Positions 33,501-41,221 of a stretch of 64,000 nt of DNA are shown here, in pieces; the stretch's first letter is position 1, and each line of letters opens with the position of its first letter. A program made the translations under genes and the position numbers. The stretch is from NCBI GenBank assembly GCA_951812755.1, contig OX638329.1, positions 5,092,522-5,156,521 on the forward strand. The letters are read 5' to 3'. The notes beneath the pieces were generated by a model. It was not told the origin of the DNA, did no database searches, and saw only the letters and a program-made list of their open reading frames with translations. The stretch is from an uncultured Latescibacterota bacterium. GTDB lineage: Bacteria > Latescibacterota > UBA2968.

Positions 33501-35613
33501 CTATCAGAGCGTGACCGCAGAAAACGTGACCGTGACAATTTCGGAGATGGATTTCAACACCAACAGCCCGCCGAGCATCTTCCACAATTCTCAGACCGTG
33601 CGGGAGAACTTCACCGGGCACATTCGCATAGTGGGCACGGATTCGGATGACAGGGACTACATCACCGGGTACGAGATCACCGGGGGGGCCGACCAGGCGC
33701 TGTTCGAGATCACCACCCGGGGCGAAGTGGGCGAGCTGAGATTTGTCAATGTACCCGACTATGAACGTCCAGCCGGCAGCAGCAACCGGAATGTGATCAT
33801 CGTCACCGTCACCAGCGGCATGGGCGCCCGGGAACTGACCGGGCAGCAGCAGATCGCCATCATGGTAGATGACGTAGATGAGCCGCCGGGCCGGCCATCG
33901 GCACCCAAATTGAGTCTCCCACCCGCGTTCTCCCCCACCATAGAGGTGAGCCAGGGGGGGCGGGTACCGCTGGCGAATACGGGCCCTGACATCAATGCCT
34001 GGGGAATACAATATCGCGAAAAGGACAGTGGCGACTACATCAACACCACGCACACGTCCGCGACCCTGGATGCGCGGATTGAGAATCTGAGTAAAGATGT
34101 TACCTACGAAGTGCAAGTCCAAGCGAAGAACGACGAAGGCGACAGTGAGTGGTCACCCTCATCCGAGATAGAGATCCCCAACCAGCCACCGATCACCACC
34201 GGCACCTTCGACAATCTCACGCTGGCGGTGGGAGGCGCGGTTGAAGTCATATCTAAGGACGGCGTGTTTAGCAGCCAGGACGGGGATTTACTTACTTATA
34301 CGGCGTCGTCCAGCAATACGTCTGCCGCTTCCGTTGAAATGATCGGCACGGAGGTCCTTGTGGATCCCGGATCGGCAGGCAGCGCGAGAATCACCGTGAC
34401 AGCGACCGATCCATACGGTGCATCCGCCTCAGCGTCGTTCAGTGTTTCTGTCCAGACACCGACCCTTTCCGCGCCCACCCTGACCATCAGCGACAACAGC
34501 TTCACACTGGCATTCACCGATAACTTCGCCGCCAACGAAACCCGGGCGTACCAGGTAAGAATCCGTCACAAGACGAATTATGGACCCTGGGCGACAGGGT
34601 GCCATACCGAGACCAATGATGAAGCTTCGCAACAGTCCATTTCAGTAACGCTGGAGGACGATATCTCCGATTTCTTCGAACCTGGCACCACGTATGAGGC
34701 GGACTACGCATATCTGGGGGCGGATTGCACCGGCAGCCTGACGGGTTCGCGCTCAGCGACCGACGAGGAGACCACCTCCGGAACATCCTCCTTTGATATC
34801 GAACTTGTTTTTGTCGGCAGCGTCTCTTCGACATACCGATCCCATCTTGAAGACGCCGCCGAACGCTGGGAGGAGATCATCACTGCCGATATTCCCAACC
34901 ATCGTTTAACAACGGCGAATCGAAATTACCTGAACGGGCGTTTTTCAGGGACGACCGCTCCCGAGGTTGTGGATGATATCGTGATCTATGTGAGAACCGT
35001 CAGCTCGCTCACTGCGATCGCAGCGGCGACGTCCAGGTTGCATCGGACCCCCTCCTCACTGCCGTTCGCATCCGAAATCCAACTCGGCACGCGCTTCGTG
35101 ATCGATTACCTCAGCGTTCTGCACGAGATGGGCCACGCCCTGGGATTCGGAACCTATCCCTGGACATATCACAACCTGTTGAAGAACCCCTCTCGCGGTC
35201 CGTTCGGAACGCCCATCGATCCCTCCCCGGATACCCATTTCTCGGGCGCGAAGGCGATTGCCGCCTTCAACTCAGCGGGTGGGTCGGGCTACACCGGCGC
35301 CAAGGTACCGGTGGAGAACTCCTCGGGGGGCGCCAGCCGGGACAGCCACTGGCGGCAATCCGTCATGCAAAGCGAACTGATGACACCAGGAAGCTCCAAT
35401 CCCGCTCCGCTGAGCGCGATCACCATCCAGGCGATGGCCCACCTGGGCTACACCGTCGATGTCACTCAAGCCGACGCCTACACCCTGCCTTCCTCCAAAC
35501 CCGCGATACGATCTGAAGGGCTGATTCCGCTCAACTGTGTGATCGAGCACTCCGAGGCCAAACTCGATAAACCTGAACCTATCATCCTGAATCTCAAGCG
35601 GGTAGATAACTGA
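30517..35613 (+). CDS. Giant secreted modular metalloprotease, unit 2 (with LRRs)
   Basis: The product has 1,698 residues. Residues 1-480 are a close paralogue of unit 1: signal peptide, cohesin-like, dockerin-like (PDFNGNGIVDIPDFLLFVDVFG), cadherin and FN3, a Gly run and a longer Pro-Gln linker. After the linker it is different: about ten leucine-rich repeats (508-804, e.g. LPATVFSGLSALEHLDLR), a Calx-beta-like module (908-1011), cadherin-type (1013-1124), FN3 (1124-1225) and Ig-like (1225-1314) domains. The C-terminal zinc protease (about 1426-1655) has LSVLHEMGHALGFG (His1536) and a candidate third ligand in RDSHW (His1611), with ELMTP and SAITIQAMAHLGYTVDV as in unit 1. LRRs of this kind usually bind proteins or glycans. 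Function as a surface protease is inferred. Confidence 0.8.
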   Translation: MLNSTVKIFPLALSTISLLSLLLLLFPWPLSTQTSSFSLSLDLDSSEGDQSIFSLDVFPDRTVSIQIFGTDIQGASDISLRFEFDPTHVAYEAFKRSNIVSGTSALTGKDFANIGITLSTGNALSGLIGTIHFRTTETFSGTDIRLVRARLVREGQTETVSMDLSLTLRLVKPPSPDFNGNGIVDIPDFLLFVDVFGTQKGQERYEAKYDLNVNGEIGIPDFLIFVDNFGKVLNRTPVFTVNSDGTTPVAFVTRSVDENTPSGQAIGDPISATDGDGNTLTYRLSGDDADSFTIDPDTGQIQTKETYDFEQKSSYSLTVIVSDGEGGQASLVVKITIKDVEERSATVPSNVTVEEDDSKLIVRWDAVPDEGDKPPVTGYEVGYRERPDPFDPPGEDSDEWAGIQKVSSQLDSLVITGLLNGQAYQVSVRTFVEGGMSEWSSPVLGIPVIPAAGPIIIGGGGGGGGGGGTTPPPQPPQPPQPPQPPQPPQPPQPPQPPQPPQPPQPPQPPQPPQDLTVCDRTAQVRDAIVAASPVSACSDVTDDHLSAITVLDLERKNISALKAGDFGGLTALTSLDLNNNGITTSLPATLFSDLSALETLILRYNALGGSLDANVFSGLTALKHLDLGNTRITSLPVTVFSGLSALEHLDLRLTRITSLPATVFSGLSALEHLDLRYNGVGSLDASQFSGLTSLTHLDLVSMDLTSVPVNLFSGLTALEFLSLSYNNNLTDLPTTLFSGLTRLRTLNLRVNDVSTLPDGLLSDLTDLRSLDMRQMDLSTLPDGVFSGLTKLTQLWLQWNPVDPLPITLSLESVGTDQFRAKAHTGAPFDLVLPLKVTNGSIDGGASSIVISQGDVESSTLTVSRTTGTSAAVTVDLVSPLPSLPANDSGYELVRSNDLPLEVIAAQMGVEIYPTELTMAEDDSDTYTVILTSQPTSNVTVTVTVPSDADVTVNPSPLTFTQDNWNDSQAVTVSASDDIDTDDDTVTLTHSVSGGDYQSVTAENVTVTISEMDFNTNSPPSIFHNSQTVRENFTGHIRIVGTDSDDRDYITGYEITGGADQALFEITTRGEVGELRFVNVPDYERPAGSSNRNVIIVTVTSGMGARELTGQQQIAIMVDDVDEPPGRPSAPKLSLPPAFSPTIEVSQGGRVPLANTGPDINAWGIQYREKDSGDYINTTHTSATLDARIENLSKDVTYEVQVQAKNDEGDSEWSPSSEIEIPNQPPITTGTFDNLTLAVGGAVEVISKDGVFSSQDGDLLTYTASSSNTSAASVEMIGTEVLVDPGSAGSARITVTATDPYGASASASFSVSVQTPTLSAPTLTISDNSFTLAFTDNFAANETRAYQVRIRHKTNYGPWATGCHTETNDEASQQSISVTLEDDISDFFEPGTTYEADYAYLGADCTGSLTGSRSATDEETTSGTSSFDIELVFVGSVSSTYRSHLEDAAERWEEIITADIPNHRLTTANRNYLNGRFSGTTAPEVVDDIVIYVRTVSSLTAIAAATSRLHRTPSSLPFASEIQLGTRFVIDYLSVLHEMGHALGFGTYPWTYHNLLKNPSRGPFGTPIDPSPDTHFSGAKAIAAFNSAGGSGYTGAKVPVENSSGGASRDSHWRQSVMQSELMTPGSSNPAPLSAITIQAMAHLGYTVDVTQADAYTLPSSKPAIRSEGLIPLNCVIEHSEAKLDKPEPIILNLKRVDN
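31926..32053 (+). repeat. Long nine-base repeat coding a Pro-Gln linker
   Basis: About fourteen CCACAACCA-type units encode a PQP array between the Gly run and the leucine-rich repeats. The repeat is almost pure at its 3' end, which suggests recent expansion. Compare 26318-26392. Confidence 0.85.
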
Positions 35614-35655
35614 TGTTGCACATGTGCGCGCAGAATTTACTGAACTACCTAATAG

Positions 35656-35687
35656 AAAACGCCTGAGCTATAACACTCAGGCGTTTT
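35656..35687. terminator. Bidirectional terminator between convergent genes
   Basis: AAAACGCCTGAG (35656-35667) pairs with CTCAGGCGTTTT (35676-35687), with an A-rich start and a T run at the end. It lies between the end of the second giant gene and the end of the convergent regulator gene and can serve both. Confidence 0.85.
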
Positions 35688-35688
35688 T

Positions 35689-36063
35689 TTAATTTGTGAT
35701 GGCAATCCCGTGTTTGCGGCAGAGCTTGCGAAGTTTTTTTACAGCACCGCCTATGGATTTTCCGTTTCGCGTAATGCCGAACAAATGCTGGCTGACCACC
35801 CTGCGCGAAATACCCATAATCTCGGAGATTTCCCGCTGGGTTTTGCCGTATTTGAAATACAAAACAGCAGCTTCAAATTGTCTTTGTGTAAGCGATCGAT
35901 TTAAGAGGGTATCGATCTGCGGAATGAGGCGCCCAACCCGATCTTCATGTTTATAGCGCAAATTTTGGTCTTCGGGCGATTCGTGCCACAGGCCAACGTC
36001 ATCCGGCATCATTTCCAGGTCTGATTGATCTAACTGAACTTCCCAAAAATCAGGATTGTACAT
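35689..36063 (-). CDS. Helix-turn-helix regulator next to unit 2
   Basis: The product has 124 residues. The C-terminal half holds a sigma-region-4-like helix-turn-helix: SLTQRQFEAAVLYFKYGKTQREISEIMGISRRVVSQHLFGITRNGKSIGGAVKKLRKLC. The N-terminal half is acidic (PDFWEVQLDQSDLEMMPDDVGLWHESPEDQ) and may bind a partner. A relic of the same gene is found after unit 1. The linkage suggests it regulates the giant protease, but there is no direct evidence. Its start is 121 bp downstream of tiny ORF B's stop on the same strand. Confidence 0.7.
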   Translation of the reverse strand: MYNPDFWEVQLDQSDLEMMPDDVGLWHESPEDQNLRYKHEDRVGRLIPQIDTLLNRSLTQRQFEAAVLYFKYGKTQREISEIMGISRRVVSQHLFGITRNGKSIGGAVKKLRKLCRKHGIAITN

Positions 36064-36184
36064 ATGTCCGTTCGTCTCCTCCAGGGAATGAATATGTCGG
36101 GCGAAAAACTACCACACATATCAGACCCGCGGCTCCGGAGGAACGATACAACTGCGACGGACAGATTGTAAACGCCCAAAGCAG

Positions 36185-36247
36185 CTATCTAACCGGAGGC
36201 GAACCAGGTATGTGATTTGTCGTAAATGCGAAAATTAAAGCCTTCAT
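36185..36247 (-). CDS. Tiny ORF B with strong ribosome-binding site
   Basis: On the minus strand GAAAGGAGG is followed by an ATG at 36247, encoding a 20-residue peptide that starts MKALIFAFTTNHIPGS and ends in PPVR. It lies upstream of the helix-turn-helix gene on the same strand. A TTGACA-containing promoter-like site is at 36290-36318. Tiny ORF A (24368) shares the ribosome-binding site, the MK-X-L start and a GCATGGATGCA-type sequence upstream. It may be a leader or signal peptide. Nothing else is seen in 36064-36369. Confidence 0.35.
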   Translation of the reverse strand: MKALIFAFTTNHIPGSPPVR

Positions 36248-36289
36248 GTTGCCTCCTTTCAAATAGACACAAGTAAACGGTCACCTGCA

Positions 36290-36318
36290 AAATTGCGGCA
36301 ATCTTACCGCATTGTCAA
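36290..36318 (-). promoter_or_regulatory. Possible promoter before tiny ORF B
   Basis: A perfect TTGACA is found on the minus strand at 36313-36318, with CAATTT 17 bases away at 36290-36295. The -10 box is poor. Confidence 0.3.
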
Positions 36319-36369
36319 GACATACCTCTTCGCCCTTACACCGGCATGGATGCACTTTTGGGCGCTATA

Positions 36370-37701
36370 TCAAAAAGATTTTTTCTTTCTCAATTCATCC
36401 CACCAATCCATAAGCGCGCGAATATGTTTTTCATAGCCGCGATCTGTGGGATGATAATAAGTGCGGTCTCTCAAATTATCGGGAAAATACACTTGATCAA
36501 TATAGCCATCCGGATCATCATGTGCATATTGATACCCCTTGCCGTAATCGAGATCTTTCATGAGCTTTGTCGGCGCATTGCGAATATGCAGGGGCACGGG
36601 CAGATTGGGATGCTTTTCAACATCGGATAGCGCGTTATTATACGCGGCATAAACAGCATTGCTCTTAGGGGCTGTAGCGAGATAAACCGTCGCCTGGGCA
36701 ATGGCTAAATCGCCCTCGGGACTGCCCAGAAAGTCGTAGGACTCGCGGGCATTGAGCGCAACTTGCAAAGCGCGCGGATCGGCAGTGCCCACATCTTCAG
36801 AAGCAAAGCGAATCATACGCCTCAAAATATAATGCGGATGCTCCCCAGACGCCATCATACGCGCGAGCCAATACAGTGCGGCATGTGGATCGCTGCCGCG
36901 GAGACTCTTGTGAAAAGCCGAAATAATATTGTAGTGCTCTTCCCCTGACTTATCGTAAAGATGAGCCTTGCGACCGAGAATTTCGCGCACTGTTTCGGGC
37001 GTAGGGTCGCAACCCGTGGCTTCAACAGCCGCAGCAACCGTTTCAAGCGCGTTCAGAGATCGGCGGGCATCGCCCTCCGCAGTCTCGGCAATGAGATCCA
37101 AAGCCTGATCATCAATCTGCAAATCGGGAAACCCGTGTTCCGAATTGGCAATGGCGCGGTCCAGCACCTGGCGAATATGGGACGTATCGAGCAAATTGAG
37201 CACAAAAACGCGCGTGCGTGAAAGCAGGGCTGAATTCACCTCAAAAGAAGGATTCTCCGTGGTAGCACCAATAAGCGTAATAACACCATTCTCCACATGG
37301 GGCAAAAAAGCATCTTGCTGCGCTTTGTTAAACCGGTGAATCTCATCCACAAAAAAGATAGTGCGCCTGCCCAAACGTAGCTCTTCTCGCGCCCGTGCAA
37401 TAATCTCTCGCGCCTCTTTGATGCCCGCGGTAACCGCGCTAAAAGACACAAAGCGACTCTGCGTCGTCCCGGCAATAACCCGAGCCAGCGTTGTCTTGCC
37501 CGAACCCGGTGGTCCCCAGAAAATCATGGACGGCAAGCGGTCACTCTCAATAAGCGCGCGAAGGGGCGCACCCGGCCCAACGAGATGATCCTGCCCCACA
37601 ATATCGTCCAGCACCTGGGGACGCAGGCGTTCTGCCAAAGGCGCGTCTGCCATCTCCTGCCCGGTTTGCGACACGGGTTTAATAAAAAGATCTTCATTCA
37701 T
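36370..37701 (-). CDS. rarA: Replication-associated recombination protein A (RarA/MgsA)
   Basis: The product has 443 residues and is an AAA+ ATPase of the clamp-loader family that acts at stalled forks. It has [21 protein letters not shown], Walker [16 protein letters not shown], Walker [24 protein letters not shown] and sensor [21 protein letters not shown]. The C-terminal region contains the tetramerisation part with [25 protein letters not shown]. The ATG at 37701 is chosen because AGAGGTG is suitably placed; a GTG at 37710 would add three residues. It stands alone on the minus strand. Confidence 0.95.
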   Translation of the reverse strand: MNEDLFIKPVSQTGQEMADAPLAERLRPQVLDDIVGQDHLVGPGAPLRALIESDRLPSMIFWGPPGSGKTTLARVIAGTTQSRFVSFSAVTAGIKEAREIIARAREELRLGRRTIFFVDEIHRFNKAQQDAFLPHVENGVITLIGATTENPSFEVNSALLSRTRVFVLNLLDTSHIRQVLDRAIANSEHGFPDLQIDDQALDLIAETAEGDARRSLNALETVAAAVEATGCDPTPETVREILGRKAHLYDKSGEEHYNIISAFHKSLRGSDPHAALYWLARMMASGEHPHYILRRMIRFASEDVGTADPRALQVALNARESYDFLGSPEGDLAIAQATVYLATAPKSNAVYAAYNNALSDVEKHPNLPVPLHIRNAPTKLMKDLDYGKGYQYAHDDPDGYIDQVYFPDNLRDRTYYHPTDRGYEKHIRALMDWWDELRKKKSF

Positions 37702-37830
37702 AGCTCTCACCTCTCGTCAAAATATACTCAGATTTCCATACTTGCGCCAATACTCGGAAAAGTGCTTGTAGATGCGATTGGATTCGCTATTTTGAAGCCT
37801 ATTCTCTCACCCCAATCATGAAAGGACCTT

Positions 37831-40020
37831 ATGATAGAAAAACACGACATGACAGAAGAACAAATTCGCAGCTATTACGGCTGGGCAGAAATTGACCCAG
37901 ACCGGGCGGTTGTAGCCGGAGAAACGGGCACATGGCGCATTGTATATCACGTTGGCAAATACGGAATAGACGATGGCGGCGTAATCAAAATCGCCTGGCG
38001 CGACGTGAGCGACTGGCAACGACCGCAATTTGACGATCCTGCCGCACCTGCTTATGCATCGGTCTCGACCACGGGACCAGCGACCTTAAAAGCCGTATTT
38101 GACAGACAGCGCTATATTCGACCGTGGCGATATTGCGTGACCATTGATGTATTCGACGACTCATTATCAGAAGGCGACACCATAACACTAATATTGGGTG
38201 ACACATCCGGCGGAAGCGCGGGCAGCCGCGCGCAAACCTTTTGCAAAGATGCATTTGAATTTCGGGTATCTGTTGACTGGTGCGGCACATGGGTATATAC
38301 AGAAGTACCATCCCCCAAAGTACCAATCATAAGCGGTGCGCCAAATAAACTCGTCGTACTGGGACCTTCTGAAACAACGCCCGGAGAAACCACCTGGATC
38401 GGTATAAAAGCCGAAGATGTGTGGGGCAATCCATGTGCGGGATACAGGGGCACGATAAAAATCGACGCCGATGGACTGGACGGATTACCCGAAACTTATG
38501 TATTTCAGCCAGAGCATCGCGGCGTCATGCGATTTGAAAACGCCACAGCCCCCACAACGGGCATTTATCGCGTACAGGTCCAGGATGAAAACAACGGCTT
38601 TGAAGCAGAGTGCAATCCACTAATATGCCTTGAAACTCGCAAAGACGCACAACCCTTTTGGGGCGATCTCCACGGACAAAGCGAAGAAACCGTGGGAACC
38701 AATCCCGTATCGTCATACTTTCGTTTTGCGCGAGAAAAAGCGTGGATGGATTTTGCGGGACATCAGGGAAATGACTTTCAGATTACAGAAACAATCTGGA
38801 ATGAAATCAAACACCAGGCAAATACCCAAAATATCGCAGACAAATTCGTCGCCTTTGTCGGTTGGGAATGGTCGGGCAACACGCCTTTGGGTGGCGATCA
38901 CAACGTCTATTATCCCGGCGACGATGGACCATTGCACCGCTCCAGCCATGTCCTCATCGAAGACAAGTCAGATATAGATACAGATTGCCAGCACATAACC
39001 GACCTCTACCGCGCACTCAAGGGAAAAGACGCGCTGCTAATACCCCATGTGGGCGGGCGCTATGCCAACCTGACCTGGCACGATCCAAACCTGGAGACCG
39101 TAGTCGAGGTCTTATCCGAATGGGGCGAATTTGAATGGTTCTTAAAAGAAGCCCTTGAAAAAGGCTATCGCATCGGATTCACCTGCGGCAGTGACGACCA
39201 CAAAGGCCGCCCGGGTGCCGCACATCCGGGCAGTGGCGCATTTGGCATCTACGGCGGAATCACATGTGTATATGCAAAAGAATTGACGCGAGAAAGCTTA
39301 TGGGAAGCAATAAAAACAAGGCGGTGTTACGGCACCAGCGGACAGCGCATTCTCGTAGATGTCACCGTAGGCGGACAGCCAATGGGATCGGACCTCGCAA
39401 CAAATACACCTCCCGAAATCGCCGTCAAAATTTGGGGCACTGCGCCAATAGAAAAAGTGGATATCTTCAGAGGCACAGAAATCATTTATACACATCCCCA
39501 AACCATTCCCCGGCAACAAAATCGCATACGCATCGCGTGGTCGGGACAGCGCATTCGGGCGCGCAACCGACTCGTGCGCTGGGATGGCAGGGTAACGATA
39601 GACAAAGGGCGAATCGCAGATGCCAGAGGCTTTGCCTTTGATTCCGCATCCGAAGGCATTCAATCTGCCGACGACCAATCGGTCGCGTGGACATCGGTGA
39701 CAACCGGCGATGCCGACGGCGTGATATTAACCCTGGATGCCCCGCCCGATGCAACAATCAAATTTGGAACACCCGTCTTGTCGCAAGCGTTAAAACTTAC
39801 AGAGATCGCACAAGGACCGGTTGTAATCGACACAGGTGGAATTGATATGAAGGTCGTATTTGAACAAATGCCCACAGGCATTGGACGCGACATCGCATTT
39901 ACTTTTACTGAAAACCAGTTGCATCCCGGCTGTCATCCCTATTGGGTGCGCGTGACGCAAATCGACGGCGGAAAAGCGTGGGTCAGTCCGGTATATGTGA
40001 AGTGTGAAACAAGAACATAA
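37831..40020 (+). CDS. DUF3604 family protein (PHP-like hydrolase)
   Basis: The product has 729 residues. The N-terminal 250 residues are beta-rich Ig-like domains. The central region has PFWGDLHGQSEETVGTNPVSSYFRFAREKAWMDFAGHQGNDFQIT and LLIPHVGGRYANL, and later IGFTCGSDDHKGRPGA: the His and Asp residues of a PHP-type metal site. DUF3604 proteins are frequent beside sulfatases and sugar oxidoreductases, but their reaction is not established. There is no signal peptide, so it is likely cytoplasmic. AAAGGACC lies before the ATG. The C-terminal 180 residues are again beta-rich. Confidence 0.8.
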   Translation: MIEKHDMTEEQIRSYYGWAEIDPDRAVVAGETGTWRIVYHVGKYGIDDGGVIKIAWRDVSDWQRPQFDDPAAPAYASVSTTGPATLKAVFDRQRYIRPWRYCVTIDVFDDSLSEGDTITLILGDTSGGSAGSRAQTFCKDAFEFRVSVDWCGTWVYTEVPSPKVPIISGAPNKLVVLGPSETTPGETTWIGIKAEDVWGNPCAGYRGTIKIDADGLDGLPETYVFQPEHRGVMRFENATAPTTGIYRVQVQDENNGFEAECNPLICLETRKDAQPFWGDLHGQSEETVGTNPVSSYFRFAREKAWMDFAGHQGNDFQITETIWNEIKHQANTQNIADKFVAFVGWEWSGNTPLGGDHNVYYPGDDGPLHRSSHVLIEDKSDIDTDCQHITDLYRALKGKDALLIPHVGGRYANLTWHDPNLETVVEVLSEWGEFEWFLKEALEKGYRIGFTCGSDDHKGRPGAAHPGSGAFGIYGGITCVYAKELTRESLWEAIKTRRCYGTSGQRILVDVTVGGQPMGSDLATNTPPEIAVKIWGTAPIEKVDIFRGTEIIYTHPQTIPRQQNRIRIAWSGQRIRARNRLVRWDGRVTIDKGRIADARGFAFDSASEGIQSADDQSVAWTSVTTGDADGVILTLDAPPDATIKFGTPVLSQALKLTEIAQGPVVIDTGGIDMKVVFEQMPTGIGRDIAFTFTENQLHPGCHPYWVRVTQIDGGKAWVSPVYVKCETRT

Positions 40021-40036
40021 AAACAGGAAATATAAC

Positions 40037-41008
40037 ATGAACGAATACGCAGTCACATTCACCGAACGCGAAACCGCAAAATTGCTACCCTTTGAAATCG
40101 ATACAGACGCGATCGGTGCAAACGAAGTCGCAGGTCATACCCTTGCAACCCTCATCAGCGCGGGCACAGAATTAAACAGCGGGTATCTCGGCAGCAATTT
40201 TCCCAGACAGTCGGGATACGCAGCGGCCTTCAAAGTTGAAAAAGTGGGGGAAAATGTCTCGGGCATTTCGCCGGGCGACCTCGCCTTCTGCCCAGGCAAT
40301 CACGCATCCTACCAGCGAAAGCCCGCCTCGCAAGTGATTCGCCTGCCCGACAACCTCACGCCAGAAATATCTGTATTTGCCCGCATGATGGGAGTCTCAA
40401 TGACCACCCTCACAACCACCTCGGCGCGGCCACCCGCCAAAATTCTCATCACTGGGCTCGGCCTCGTTGGCCATCTCGCAGCCAAAAATTTTCAAGCCTG
40501 TGGCTACGACGTCTATGCCTGTGACCCGGTTGCATCGCGGCGACAGATTGCCTCAGAAACGGGGATTCACAATGTACTGGATGCCGTGCCATCGGAAAAT
40601 TCCGACCTCGCGGGCCAATTCCAACTCGCCATTGAATGCTCGGGACACGAACAAGCCCTGCTCGATGCAGCAGGCGCCGTAAGAAAACGCGGCGAAGTCG
40701 TTTGCATTGCCACCCCCTGGCGTCGATACACGGATCTGCCCATACACGACTTGCACCACCTCATCTTCTTTAACTACGTCACCATTCGCAGCGGCTGGGA
40801 ATGGGAACTGCCGCGCCAGCCAGAAGACTTTCGCACCAACAGCGTTTTTGAAAACTTCGCCGGTGCCCTCAAATGGTTGGCCGAGGGCCGCGTCAATGTC
40901 GATGGCATCTACACAACATACGATCCCGAAAGATGCCAGCAAGCATATCGTGACCTTTTGCACAAAAAAACCGAACGCCTCGCAGTCGTCTTTGACTGGA
41001 CGACTTGA
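40037..41008 (+). CDS. Medium-chain dehydrogenase-like protein
   Basis: The product has 323 residues. It has the MDR layout: an N-terminal GroES-like part with HTLATLISAGTELNSGYLG, and a Rossmann part with KILITGLGLVGHLAAKNFQACGYDVYACDP. The usual catalytic Cys is replaced by Ala in SAGTEL, as in the zinc-independent SAGTE subgroup. It probably oxidises or reduces an alcohol or sugar with NAD(P). The ATG at 40037 follows ACAGGAAAT. It comes directly after the DUF3604 gene (16 bp) and is probably in the same operon. Confidence 0.75.
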   Translation: MNEYAVTFTERETAKLLPFEIDTDAIGANEVAGHTLATLISAGTELNSGYLGSNFPRQSGYAAAFKVEKVGENVSGISPGDLAFCPGNHASYQRKPASQVIRLPDNLTPEISVFARMMGVSMTTLTTTSARPPAKILITGLGLVGHLAAKNFQACGYDVYACDPVASRRQIASETGIHNVLDAVPSENSDLAGQFQLAIECSGHEQALLDAAGAVRKRGEVVCIATPWRRYTDLPIHDLHHLIFFNYVTIRSGWEWELPRQPEDFRTNSVFENFAGALKWLAEGRVNVDGIYTTYDPERCQQAYRDLLHKKTERLAVVFDWTT

Positions 41009-41207
41009 GATCTATGATTAGAGATAACTTTTAAAAATAGGGAGGGATAACCGAACTGACTCCGGGCTTGTTTTTCACCGTTCATCGTTGAGCGACTTGA
41101 GATCAGATAACTAAAAACAATGAGGTGACAACCGACTTAACTCCGTGTTTGTGTTTCACAGTTTCACTCTCAGAGCCGGGGGACTCTTAGAGCCGGGGGA
41201 ACTCTTA
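41002..41207 (+). repeat. Direct repeats between the dehydrogenase and spondin genes
   Basis: Two imperfect direct copies, 41002-41093 and 41094-41160, share GACTTGAGATC, AGATAACT, ACCGA and CTCCG...TTGT...TTTCAC. The first copy includes the dehydrogenase stop codon. A shorter pair, GAGCCGGGGGACTCTTA, is at 41173-41189 and 41190-41207. It looks like local slippage or duplication. Confidence 0.65.
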
Positions 41208-41221
41208 CAAGGAGGGTTGTC

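Noticed and set aside
27482-34122. Long minus-strand ORFs inside both giant genes (27482-28390 and 32941-34122)
   Set aside because: They overlap well-supported beta-domain coding frames. Their length comes from GC-rich third positions, not from coding.
24944-35613. Diversity-generating retroelement acting on the giant genes
   Set aside because: No reverse transcriptase, template repeat or adenine-biased variable repeat was found.
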